Source: Membranipora membranacea
Lineage: Eukaryota > Bryozoa > Gymnolaemata > Cheilostomatida > Membraniporidae
Direction of reading: 5' to 3'
Length of the DNA: 64,000 nucleotides
Assembly (NCBI GenBank): GCA_914767715.1
Contig: OU612069.1
Location: 21,945,387-22,009,386, forward strand
The translations under genes and the position numbers were made by a program. Shown piece after piece: positions 21,750 through 33,400 of this stretch. The notes under the pieces were generated by a model. It had not been told where the DNA came from, did not search any database, and saw only the letters and a program-made list of their open reading frames with translations. Each line of letters opens with the position of its first letter. The stretch's first letter is position 1.

Positions 21750-21921
21750 ATTGCTTCAAAACTCTCCTCGGTAAGCTGCGGGCTTGCCCTAGTGCTGATG
21801 AGTTGTTTCCAAATCTAGGCGATGGGACTCGGAGAGTGGGGTCTCTGGAGCCAGCCCTTCGCTGTCTCATAGGACTGTGGTATTTTACCACCCAGGAAAC
21901 CAATCAAAACATCGCAATTAT
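21750..21921 (+). pseudogene. Harbinger transposase exon 2
   Basis: 172 bp, acceptor gtatttccag, donor GTAAGT, phase 1 to 2; open throughout; includes GDGTRRVGSLEPALRCLIGL. Confidence 0.65.
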
Positions 21922-22268
21922 GTAAGTATTTGATAGAAATGGAAGCTGGATAGTCTAAGTCTAAGTATCAGAAACATTGCTCCCTCTTGACATAATCATC
22001 ACTCACAACGGGCTCATAAATACTAATTATATATTTACATTATCCCCTCAGTTTGCTTTTATGTCGTTTGTGGTGATGGAGCAGGAGAATTCCAGCAGAG
22101 TAGGCAACTACCTGCTCAAATTGCAATCAATCTGTGGGCATGACAATAAATACAGTCAGGGTCTACAGCCCCAGAGTGTACCACTGTGAAATTAGTTAGA
22201 ATCAAATCTAAATGACAGCTGATCAGTCCCTCATTGCATCGTCGCTGATAAGTTTTTTTTTTTTCCAG

Positions 22269-22410
22269 ATTTGATGTGACAGAGTCATCTGTTTATGATG
22301 CTGTTACGCACTCCTGCCATCTGCTGCTTGAGAACAATTACATAAAGTGGCCAGTCAGTCGGAAGACACTAGCTGAACAGGACGCAGTTTTCTATAGCAA
22401 ATACAAATAA
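22269..22410 (+). pseudogene. Harbinger transposase exon 3
   Basis: Acceptor tttttttccag, phase 2 in; encodes the DNA-binding-like VTESSVYDAVTHSCHLLLEN and ends in TAA 22 bp before the inserted element at 22432. Confidence 0.6.
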
Positions 22411-22431
22411 TTCATAATTTTATGTACCAGT

Positions 22432-22831
22432 GGCGTATATTAGCACTCACGGCCCACAGATTTCCGTGAGTGGCTGAATAGCTCAGTGTGTAGAGCGTCG
22501 GCCTAGTAATCACTGTTAATAAGATTGTTGTGGGTTCGAATTCCAACGAGGGCAGTTTTTTTTCAAATTAATGCTTTATAACTGGAGCATTTTTACCGTA
22601 ATCTTCTACTGCTATTGAGTTGTTTTCTGGAAGTACCCAACAGCTCAGTGAGCTATTGAAATACCTCTCTGCTTGCACTATTTTGCTACCGATATGCAAA
22701 AATTTCCGTGTGGGAGGGCGCTTAAGCGCCCCTCCCCGCCACGCCTACGGCGTGTGGATCGGGCTGTGCCCGATCATTATGCTCATCTCTAAAAAGTCAG
22801 TGAGTGAAATTTTTTAGAATATACGCCCCTG
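22432..22831 (+). mobile_element. Short inverted-repeat element with tRNA-like promoter and 12 bp target duplication
   Basis: The element starts ggcgtatatt and ends aatatacgcc-cctg, a 10 bp inverted terminal repeat. It is bracketed by identical copies of ttatgtaccagt (22420-22431 and 22832-22843). Inside are a pol III A box/B box pair and a GC-rich 3' part with nested palindromes (ggcgcttaagcgcc, atcgggctgtgcccgat). The tRNA-like head suggests a SINE, the inverted ends a MITE; a 12 bp duplication fits retroposition better than Harbinger (3 bp). Confidence 0.75.
22470..22555 (+). ncRNA. tRNA-like pol III head inside the element
   Basis: tagctcagtgtgtagagcg (A-box region) and gggttcgaattcc (B box, 22532-22544) are near consensus and spaced about as in a tRNA gene. 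The anticodon arm and acceptor stem do not pair properly, so this is a tRNA-derived promoter and not a tRNA gene. Confidence 0.65.
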
Positions 22832-23272
22832 TTATGTACCAGTATTGATGTTATTGTGTTCAAGCGTTGGGGCCAGCAAAGTCCAAATGCTCAGAGTGTG
22901 TTTATTAACTACAGATAAACAGTAGTAATAGGTTTATTGTACTTGACCAAGACCTCAGATTGGCCATCATAGCCGACAAATTTTCAGTCATTACAATCAT
23001 GATAAAACAACCAGTAAGTCTCAGTATTATCATTAAGGGCTGAGTCCTTCAACTCTATAATGTAAGGGCCAAAGTAGTACAATCGTCAAAATCCTGCCCA
23101 GGGCTCAATCAACATGTGAAAGAAAAATTTAATTTTTAAGTAATTCGCCATATTTTAGTTTTCGGAGTGTGTAGGGCGTTGTTCTAGCAGCAGCCCTTAA
23201 GTGTACAGCCCTGATTAATTGCCTTCAAGTAACATGTTTTTTACTAATATATGGCTTATTTGATTCAATGGA

Positions 23273-23341
23273 TTTCCTGGGGTCATCGGCTGTGTGGATG
23301 GGACCCATATCCCGATTCAAAAGCCTATAGAGGATGGGGAG
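23273..23341 (+). pseudogene. Harbinger transposase catalytic block
   Basis: Reads [20 protein letters not shown] then DGE before GTTTGT. The Asp of CVDGTH is the expected first catalytic acid. No AG acceptor lies just before it. Confidence 0.7.
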
Positions 23342-23798
23342 GTTTGTATTGTGTTATTAAAAGGCTGTATGTAATGTGTTTTTTGTTTTTGTTCCATATC
23401 ATCCATTCAACATGCCTATTGCTCATGATAGCCTTTTGCGAGTTGATACTTTGTTAACTGGGGCGTTTCATCACTCATTACAGCACTGTTTATGGTTATC
23501 AGAATAGGGATGTATGTAAACTGGTGTGTTATTTATCCCACCCAGTAAACATACCTTTCACTTCTAATGGCCTCTTACGCTACACACTACGCCAACTTGG
23601 TTAGGTTTAGTTGAGTTCTTATCAGTCTTATAAGAAGTTAAATTTCTCATTCTTTTTACAAATGGCTATCATTACCACAATTTAGAGTTATCCTACTCGT
23701 TGACGAGAGAGCATAACTCTTGATCAGTACTTCACTGCATTTTTAGGAGCAGCCCTTCAAATATTTTGTGATACCGATGTGGGGAATTCTGGTCTTTG

Positions 23799-24271
23799 AC
23801 TGGTATATATATTATATACTGAGGTTATTATTCATGCATTCAAATTCTCATGTCTTGTCAAATTTCCCCTATCAACAGTACAGCAGAGACGAAAATTAAC
23901 CAATATTTTGCTGGTTTACAACAGGGATGGTGTGGGCGGACTTCTTCGTTCTGATGCTTTACATGATGCCTCTGCTGTATTTATTATAACAACAGTAGGC
24001 CAATCATAGTGGATTACATTTGTTGATCAGTTTTCGAGTTTGAGCAGGGTTTGAGGTTAACTCCTTTTCCTGACTGACCAGTTTTTGGCCTTTCTATGCA
24101 ATAGGCTACCACCATATCGGATACTTTTCTTATCTGTGCAATGTTTACAGCGTAAAAACTTAAATTCTTTGTTTAAACCTTAAAGTCAATGCACTTGGTT
24201 TTAACATCGAGTTGAAAACCGTCCAGTCATGATTGAGATATCACAAATATTTACGCTGAAATTTGATACAG
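23799..24271. other. Region between transposase and second EGF array
   Basis: No exon or repeat that I can support. Confidence 0.35.
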
Positions 24272-24400
24272 ATATTGATGAATGTGTGAGCTCACCATGT
24301 ACAGCACCAAATGCTTCCTGTGAAAACAATGATGGAGGATATGAATGTAAATGTCCTGATGGATGGAAAGGAGATGGTGTTAGTCTTCATGGTTGTAATG
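24272..24400 (+). CDS. EGF exon, first of second array
   Basis: 129 bp, donor GTGAGT. It reads [17 protein letters not shown] then [15 protein letters not shown] and a longer last loop (VSLHGC). Confidence 0.8.
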
Positions 24401-27400
24401 GTGAGTCAATTCTATAGTAGGAGGTAACTCAGTTGGTTAAAGCGCCTTCCTTCTCACGCGCAAGTGTTAGAGGTCTTTGGTCCAAATCCCACTTCAGTCT
24501 ACTGACTACTGGGCTCAATATGGCGGCCGCGCCCGCAAGGCAACCTTAATTCTCAGTCCTCAGACACAGATAAAACTTACGATTTTAACCCACATTTTTT
24601 TAAGTCAACAATAAAAACGAATTAATTGTGCAAAGCACTAAGCCCACTTCAATTTGTTTATGTGATAAGTGATTTGAAAAGCTTAGGACCGTGCAACCAA
24701 TTAGTTCAGGTTTGTTACCTTTGTACTAGTTCCCACCTCTGCAATCAATTCTCCTGTTAATGCTTGTGAATATAATAACCACCATATTATTATTTGATTG
24801 AAGATGGAGCAATCTGTCTTGATGACACTAACGTCTGTGATAAAAATGCTCAATGTGAATTTGGAGGATTCAACGCAGGACAGATTGAATGGAAGTGCTC
24901 ATGCCAGGATGGATTTGAAGGGGATGGGTACACATGTACAGGTGATAATCAGATTAAAATAGCATGGCATTCACTGATAACTGACTCCTATATAACCATA
25001 TGTCAAGTTTTCTAGATAACAGATACAACATTTCCTTTCCGCGAATTCATTGCTTTGTGCACTCTGTGTAATCTGCCCACACATACAACTTATATTCATG
25101 TCAAATTTCTATAGTTTATTAAAGTTACAACTGAATAATCTGAAAAAAATGGCTCTATTTGGACACTAAATACAAAACCATCTTAGAAAAATTTTATAAT
25201 TATGTTATATTATAGATTATGATGAATGCTCACGAAGATGGGATAACTGTGGAAACAATGCTGTGTGTATAAACACCCCAGGAGGTTAGAAGTGTGATTG
25301 CAAAGAAAACAGATTGGATGTCAATGGAGACGGTTCTAAGTGTCAATGTGTTGCTGGATATAAGGACATCGTCATCAATGACGTTGGCGAATGTCAAGGT
25401 AAGCCATTGTGTCAACACTTCCTGCACGCTGATCACATGATGTACTATTGTACGTATACCCCTGATCGGAACGGAATCAATTTACATAGTTTGAGTACAA
25501 TCAGGAATAAGTAGGCTTGACAGCCGGTGGGAATTTTCTTGAATTAGGGCTAGGAACACGTAAGGTACTCAGACTAAATTGGTTCCAATCATCAGTGGTA
25601 AATATCATTATAGTGTAATGTCGATATCGGTGTGGACTCAATGTTTATTTGCAATCATTAATAAGCTTTCGCGTATTTATTACCCGGGCACTCAGCACAG
25701 AATGCCATTTATTCTGCAGTTTTACTTAACTAAAACATGAAGTCTCTAATACTATGGCCGCTAGCATACTAATGGAATATATACTGGTTCCTTGAAGACC
25801 TATAAACTTGTAGAATATTGATTTGACCAATGACAAATTTAAAACTCCAACTGCATAGTTGTTAACTGATTGTCACATTGACACAGAGCTTTAATTTTCA
25901 GTAGATACCATAACAGGATATGATCTGTTGCATAAGCTGATATTATTATGGTGAAAGGATTGAAGTTTTCTGCTCATGTACAAAGGGAGGGCAACTGGAA
26001 TTTACATTCATGATAACCATTTGTAAAATCAGGGTAAAATCTTGGTAAAATCTAACACTGTCTAAAACTTTAAGCGCTCTATCTGAATTAAAGATACCCC
26101 AGAATCACAATTTTGGTAGGGTATTTTTTTTTTACTGTCAAGCGTCATTGCAGCCTATAATAACTTCTCAACAATACACAGACAATTTTTAAGGTTGGTT
26201 TGCCTTCATTTATTACTTATCTTACAAATGCATCTATTTACAGATATCGATGAGTGTGCAGATGCCAATGATAATGACTGTGACCCTAATGCTGACTGTA
26301 TCAATACACCTGGAAATTACACATGTCAGTGTAAACATGGCTACACTGGAAATGGAACAAACTGTCAAGGTATGCCTATATGAGCGATTTTTTTTATCAC
26401 TCACAAAGTTTCTGACATGATGATATGTACTTTTGTACTCTCTATTATTTCTTAACATGGGGAGTAACATTAAAGATCCTGGTAACCAGAGAATTTGTAT
26501 TGCTTCGATGTTTTTTTGTGGTATGTGCAGTTACTAACACTATTATTCCTCTTCTAATAGACATAGATGAATGCATTCTTGGACAAAACAAATGTGACCC
26601 AAACTCACTCTGCACTAACACACAGGGAAACTACACATGTGCTTGTAATTCAGGATACACAGGAAATGGCACAAGCTGTGTCGGTATGTTTGATCTTTAT
26701 CAGGAATAATCTGCTCAAACTCAACAGTGAAAAGTCACTCCTAAAGTGTTTTATTTATTTGGGAGCTTTTCATGTAGTTAGTTCACTCAACAAAATTTTA
26801 ATTAGGATTTCCGTTCGGTCTGTTGAAGTCAATTACAATTTTACATATTAGCCATAAAGAAAGCAGATGAGACCTTTTGCAGCAAAGACTCCTTGATTTC
26901 AGCTTACTACAATTGATATACTTATTTGGTGATTGAATAATTTGACCAATATGCGGAAAGAAAAAGTATCGGAAAATCTTAGTTTCAATTACAAATTAAA
27001 ATTAAATAACATTATATTAAAATGTAAAGAATCTGATAAATTAATATGAAATTCACTGTTAGGCAGGGGAGTGTCATGAAATATGCGACTGAGATTTTTC
27101 AACAGAAAAATTCCATATAGATAAAGTTATTGTATTCATTATAGTTTTGTTTAAATTCAATAAATTTAATTTATCTTATATATTATAAATTTATTATTTG
27201 TATATATTTATATTATTAAATAATAATTAATAAATAACAATTATTATTAACAGATTTGTATTAAAAATTTTATGAATAAAATCAATAAATTTAATAACAT
27301 TAAATTTATCTATGTTTTTATGAATTTTTTTTCTGCAATCAATATTTTCAGGTTGGATTTATCTATTTTGCAAATTTCAAGGCCAGAATATTATTATTTC

Positions 27401-30400
27401 TCTTATTTTAATGATATATATATTTTATCATATAATATAATAAATTTAGAATTTCATTCTCTCTCAATATCTGGTCTTAGAATGTAGGTCACTTTGTATA
27501 TATCCTAAATTCCCTGGCTGCCAGACAAAAAATTTTAATCTGCTCCAATGATCGCAATTTAAAAAAATTCATCTCATCTGTTCAGCGCCTCCCGCTTATA
27601 AGGGACAACTCCTGACCCAACTCCATTAGTAAAACATTACGTAAATGCTTTTCAGTTTAGCAACAGTCACAGTTTGAGGTTTCATTCCTTGGCTGGATTG
27701 GGAGAGTATAAGTTCGTGGTCAACATAGAACAGTGATAATTAGTTACCTCTTAGGGTCAAATTATTGATCAGTAATAAATGAGTGAGCACTGATTGATAT
27801 TTGCTTTTCCTGTCTCGACCAAGAATTTGATTCCAGCTTGTGACTCCGCTAAATTTATTATCAAATTAGCATGGCATTCACTGATAACTGATTCCTATAT
27901 AACCATATGTCAAGTTTTCTAGATAACAGATACAACATTTCCTTTCCGCGAATTCATTGCATTGTGTACTTAGTTCGTTATCAAATCTGCCCACAGATAC
28001 AACTTATATTCATGCAAATTTCTATAGTTTATTAAAGTTACAACTGAATAATCTCAAAAAAATGGCTCTATTTGGACACTAAAGGCAAAATCATCTTAGA
28101 AAAAATCTTACAATGATGTTATATTATAGATTATGATGAATGCTCACTAAGATGGGATAACTGTGGAAACAATGCTGTGTGTATAAACACCCCAGGAGGT
28201 TACAAGTGTGATTGCAAAGAAAACAGATTGGATGTCAATGGAGCTGGATCTAAGTGTGAATGTGTTCCTGGATATGAGGACATCGTCATCAATGACGTTG
28301 GCGAATGTCAAGGTAAGCCATTGTGTCAACACTTCCTGCACGCTCATCACGTGATGTACTATTGTACGTATACCCCTGATCGGAACGGAATCAATTTACA
28401 TAGTTTGAGTACAATCAGGAATAAGTAGGCTTGACAGCCGGTTGGAATTTTCTTGAATTAGGGGATGGAATACGTAAGGTACTCAGACTAAATTGGTTCC
28501 AATCATCAGTGGTAAACTTCATTATAGTGTAATGTCGATATCGGTGTGGGCTCAATGTTTATTTGCAATTATTAATAAGATTTTGCGTATTTATTACCCG
28601 GGCACTCAGTAGAGAATGCCATTTATTCCGCAGTTGTATTTTACTGAAACATGAAATCTCTAATACTATGGCCGCTAGCATACTAATGGAATATATACTG
28701 GTTCCTTGAAGACCTATAAACTTGTAGAATATTGATTTGACCAATGACAAATTTAAAACTCCAACTGCATAGTTGTTAACTGATTGTCACATTGACACAG
28801 AGCTTTAATTTTCAGTAGATACCATAACAGGATATGATCTGTTGCAAAAGCTGATATTATTATGGTGAAAGGATTGAAGTTTTCTGCTCATGTACAAAGG
28901 GAGGGCAACTGCAATATACATTCATGATAACCATTTGTAAAATCAGGGTAAAATCTTGGTAAAATCTAACACTGTCTAAAACATTAAGCGCTCTATCTGA
29001 ATTAAAGATACCCCAGAATCACAATTTTGGTAGGGTATTTCTTTTTAACTGTCAAGCGTCATTGCAGCCTATAATCACTTCTCAACAATACACAGATAAT
29101 TTTTAAGGTTGGTTTGCCTTCATTTATTACTTATCTTACAAACGCATCTATTTACAGATATCGATGAGTGTGCAGATGCCAATGATAATGACTGTGACCC
29201 TAATGCTGACTGTATCAATACACCTGGAAATTACACATGTCAGTGTAAACATGGCTACACTGGAAATGGGACAAACTGTCAAGGTATGCCTATGAGCGAT
29301 TTTTTTTATCACTCACTAAGTTTCTGACATGTTGACATGTACTTTTGTACTTTCTATTATAACATTGAAGTTCCTGGTAACCAGAGCATTTGTATTGCTT
29401 CGATGTTTTTTTGTGGTATGTGCAGTTACTAACACTATTATTCCTCTTCTAATAGACATAGATGAATGCATTCTTGGACAAAACAAATGTGACCCAAACT
29501 CACTCTGCACTAACACACAGGGAAACTACACATGTGCTTGTAATTCAGGATACACAGGAAATGGCACAAGCTGTGTCGGTATGTTTGATCTTTATCAGGA
29601 ATAATCTGCTCAAACTCAACAGTGAAAAGTCACTCCTAAAGTGTTTTATTTATTTGGGAGCTTTTCATGTAGTTAGTTCACTCAACAAAATTTTAATTAG
29701 GATTTCCGTTCGGTCTGTTGAAGTCAATTACAATTTTACATATTAGCCATAAAGAAAGCAGATGAGACCTTTTGCAGCAAAGACTCCTTGATTTCAGCTT
29801 ACTACAATTGATATACTTATTTGGTGATTGAATAATTTGACCAATATGCGGAAAGAAAAAGTATCGGAAAATCTTAGTTTCAATTACAAATTAAAATTAA
29901 ATAACATTATATTAAAATGTAAAGAATCTGATAAATTAATATGAAATTCACTGTTAGGCAGGGGAGTGTCATGAAATATGCGACTGAGATTTTTCAACAG
30001 AAAAATTCCATATAGATAAAGTTATTGTATTCATTATAGTTTTGTTTAAATTCAATAAATTTAATTTATCTTATATATTATAAATTTATTATTTGTATAT
30101 ATTTATATTATTAAATAATAATTAATAAATAACAATTATTATTAACAGATTTGTATTAAAAATTTTATGAATAAAATCAATAAATTTAATAACATTAAAT
30201 TTATCTATGTTTTTATGAATTTTTTTTCTGCAATCAATATTTTCAGGTTGGATTTATCTATTTTGCAAATTTCAAGGCCAGAATATTATTATTTCTCTTA
30301 TTTTAATGATATATATATTTTATCATATAATATAATAAATTTAGAATTTCATTCTCTCTCAATATCTGGTCTTAGAATGTAGGTCACTTTGTATATATCC

Positions 30401-33400
30401 TAAATTCCCTGGCTGCCAGACAAAAAATTTTAATCTGCTCCAATGATCGCAATTTAAAAAAATTCATCTCATCTGTTCAGCGCCTCCCGCTTATAAGGGA
30501 CAACTCCTGACCCAACTCCATTAGTAAAACATTACGTAAATGCTTTTCAGTTTAGCAACAGTCACAGTTTGAGGTTTCATTCCTTGGCTGGATTGGGAGA
30601 GTATAAGTTCGTGGTCAACATAGAACAGTGATAATTAGTTACCTCTTAGGGTCAAATTATTGATCAGTAATAAATGAGTGAGCACTGATTGATATTTGCT
30701 TTTCCTGTCTCGACCAAGAATTTGATTCCAGCTTGTGACTCCGCTAAATTTATTATCAAATTAGCATGGCATTCACTGATAACTGATTCCTATATAACCA
30801 TATGTCAAGTTTTCTAGATAACAGATACAACATTTCCTTTCCGCGAATTCATTGCATTGTGTACTTAGTTCGTTATCAAATCTGCCCACAGATACAACTT
30901 ATATTCATGCAAATTTCTATAGTTTATTAAAGTTACAACTGAATAATCTCAAAAAAATGGCTCTATTTGGACACTAAAGGCAAAATCATCTTAGAAAAAA
31001 TCTTACAATGATGTTATATTATAGATTATGATGAATGCTCACTAAGATGGGATAACTGTGGAAACAATGCTGTGTGTATAAACACCCCAGGAGGTTACAA
31101 GTGTGATTGCAAAGAAAACAGATTGGATGTCAATGGAGCTGGATCTAAGTGTGAATGTGTTCCTGGATATGAGGACATCGTCATCAATGACGTTGGCGAA
31201 TGTCAAGGTAAGCCATTGTGTCAACACTTCCTGCACGCTCATCACGTGATGTACTATTGTACGTATACCCCTGATCGGAACGGAATCAATTTACATAGTT
31301 TGAGTACAATCAGGAATAAGTAGGCTTGACAGCCGGTTGGAATTTTCTTGAATTAGGGGATGGAATACGTAAGGTACTCAGACTAAATTGGTTCCAATCA
31401 TCAGTGGTAAACTTCATTATAGTGTAATGTCGATATCGGTGTGGGCTCAATGTTTATTTGCAATTATTAATAAGATTTTGCGTATTTATTACCCGGGCAC
31501 TCAGTAGAGAATGCCATTTATTCCGCAGTTGTATTTTACTGAAACATGAAATCTCTAATACTATGGCCGCTAGCATACTAATGGAATATATACTGGTTCC
31601 TTGAAGACCTATAAACTTGTAGAATATTGATTTGACCAATGACAAATTTAAAACTCCAACTGCATAGTTGTTAACTGATTGTCACATTGACACAGAGCTT
31701 TAATTTTCAGTAGATACCATAACAGGATATGATCTGTTGCAAAAGCTGATATTATTATGGTGAAAGGATTGAAGTTTTCTGCTCATGTACAAAGGGAGGG
31801 CAACTGCAATATACATTCATGATAACCATTTGTAAAATCAGGGTAAAATCTTGGTAAAATCTAACACTGTCTAAAACATTAAGCGCTCTATCTGAATTAA
31901 AGATACCCCAGAATCACAATTTTGGTAGGGTATTTCTTTTTAACTGTCAAGCGTCATTGCAGCCTATAATCACTTCTCAACAATACACAGATAATTTTTA
32001 AGGTTGGTTTGCCTTCATTTATTACTTATCTTACAAACGCATCTATTTACAGATATCGATGAGTGTGCAGATGCCAATGATAATGACTGTGACCCTAATG
32101 CTGACTGTATCAATACACCTGGAAATTACACATGTCAGTGTAAACATGGCTACACTGGAAATGGGACAAACTGTCAAGGTATGCCTATGAGCGATTTTTT
32201 TTATCACTCACTAAGTTTCTGACATGTTGACATGTACTTTTGTACTTTCTATTATAACATTGAAGTTCCTGGTAACCAGAGCATTTGTATTGCCTCGATG
32301 TTTTTTTGTGGTATGTGCAGTTACTAACACTATTATTACTCTTCTCATAGACGTAGATGAATGCGTTCTTGGACAAAACAAATGTGACCCAAACTCACTC
32401 TGCACTAACACACAGGGAAACTACACATGTGCTTGTAATTCAGGATACACAGGGAATGGTACAAGCTGTAACGGTATGTTTGATCTTCATCAGAAATAAT
32501 CTGTTCAAACTCGACAGTGAAAAGTCACGCCTAAAGTGTTTTATTTATTTGGGAGCTTTTCATGTAGTCAGTTCACTCAACAAAATTTTAATTAGGATTT
32601 CCGTTCGGTCTGTTGAAGTCAATTACAATTTTACATATTAGCCATAAAGAAAGCAGATGAGACCTTTTGCAGCAAAGACTCCTTGATTTCAGCTTACTAC
32701 AATTGATATACTTATTTGGTGATTCAATAATTTGACCAATATGCGGAAAGAAAAAGTATCGGAAAATCTTAGTTTCTATTACAAATTAAAATTAAATAAC
32801 ATTATATTAAAATGTAAAGAAACTGTTGAATCGATATGAAATTCACTGTTAGGCAGGGGAGTGTCATGAAATATGCGACTGAGATTTTTCAACAGAAAAA
32901 TTCCATATAGATAAAGTTATTGTATTCATTATAGTTTTGTTTAAATTTAATGAATTTAATTTATCTTATAACTTTGATAAATTTATTATTTGTATTTACT
33001 TATATTACTAAATAATAATTAATAAATAACAAATTATTAATAGATTTGTATTAAAAAATTTATGAATAAATTCAATAAATTTAATAACATTAAATTTATC
33101 TATGTTTTTATGATTTTTTTTTCTGCAATCAATATTTTCAGGTTGGATTTATCTATTATGCATAATTCAAGGCCAGAATATTATTATTTCTCTTTATTTC
33201 AATGATATATATATTTTATCATATAATATAATAAATTTAGAATTTCATTCTCTCTCAAAATCTGGTCTTAGAATGTAGGTCACTTTGTTTGTATTCTAAA
33301 TTCCCTGGCTGCCAGAAAACAAATTTCAATCTGCTCCAATGGTTGCAATTTAAAAAAATTCATCTCATCTGTTCAGCGCCTCCCATTTATAAGGGACAAC

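Larger units (their letters stand above)
20794..23798 (+). pseudogene. PIF/Harbinger-type transposase gene, broken
   Basis: Pieces in order: 20794-20995 (ATG frame MDLAAINLIDSVTTVNYAAV, an in-frame TAG at 20923-20925, then RFKKKFRMTK, donor GTAAGG); 21750-21921 (CFKTLLGKLRACPSADELFP, ALRCLIGLWYF, donor GTAAGT); 22269-22410 (FDVTESSVYDAV, IKWPVSRKTLAEQDAVF, then TAA); 23273-23341 ([18 protein letters not shown]); 23747-23798 (ALQIFCDTDV then TGA). The F-R-M-T-K start, helix-turn-helix-like middle and G-x-x-D-G-T-H-I-x-I catalytic block follow the HARBI1/Harbinger transposase order (DDE family, cut-and-paste transposition). Phases of the first three pieces agree. The nonsense codon, missing splice donors after 22410 and absence of the third acidic region make it non-functional. 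Confidence 0.7.
24961..27867 (+). repeat. 2.9 kb tandem unit, copy 1
   Basis: Starts agcatggcattcactgat. It contains three EGF exons (one with a stop) and a very AT-rich tail. Its part after 26493 is base-for-base like copy 2, while the part before differs from copies 2 and 3 at many positions, e.g. 2907 against 2895 bp spacing. Confidence 0.9.
27868..30762 (+). repeat. 2.9 kb tandem unit, copy 2 (hybrid)
   Basis: 2895 bp. Before 29388 it matches copy 3, after 29398 it matches copy 1. Confidence 0.9.

Noticed and set aside
22470-22555. Functional tRNA gene
   Set aside because: Boxes present but no proper anticodon or acceptor stems; lies within a mobile element.
26425-26560. Hydrophobic sequence before the third EGF exon of each tandem unit, resembling a signal peptide
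   Set aside because: It is in-frame intron read-through ending at a normal acceptor; the copies differ here by indels.
27272-27487. 71-residue ORF in the AT-rich block
   Set aside because: Composition-driven, no splice or start context, not kept open in copy 3.
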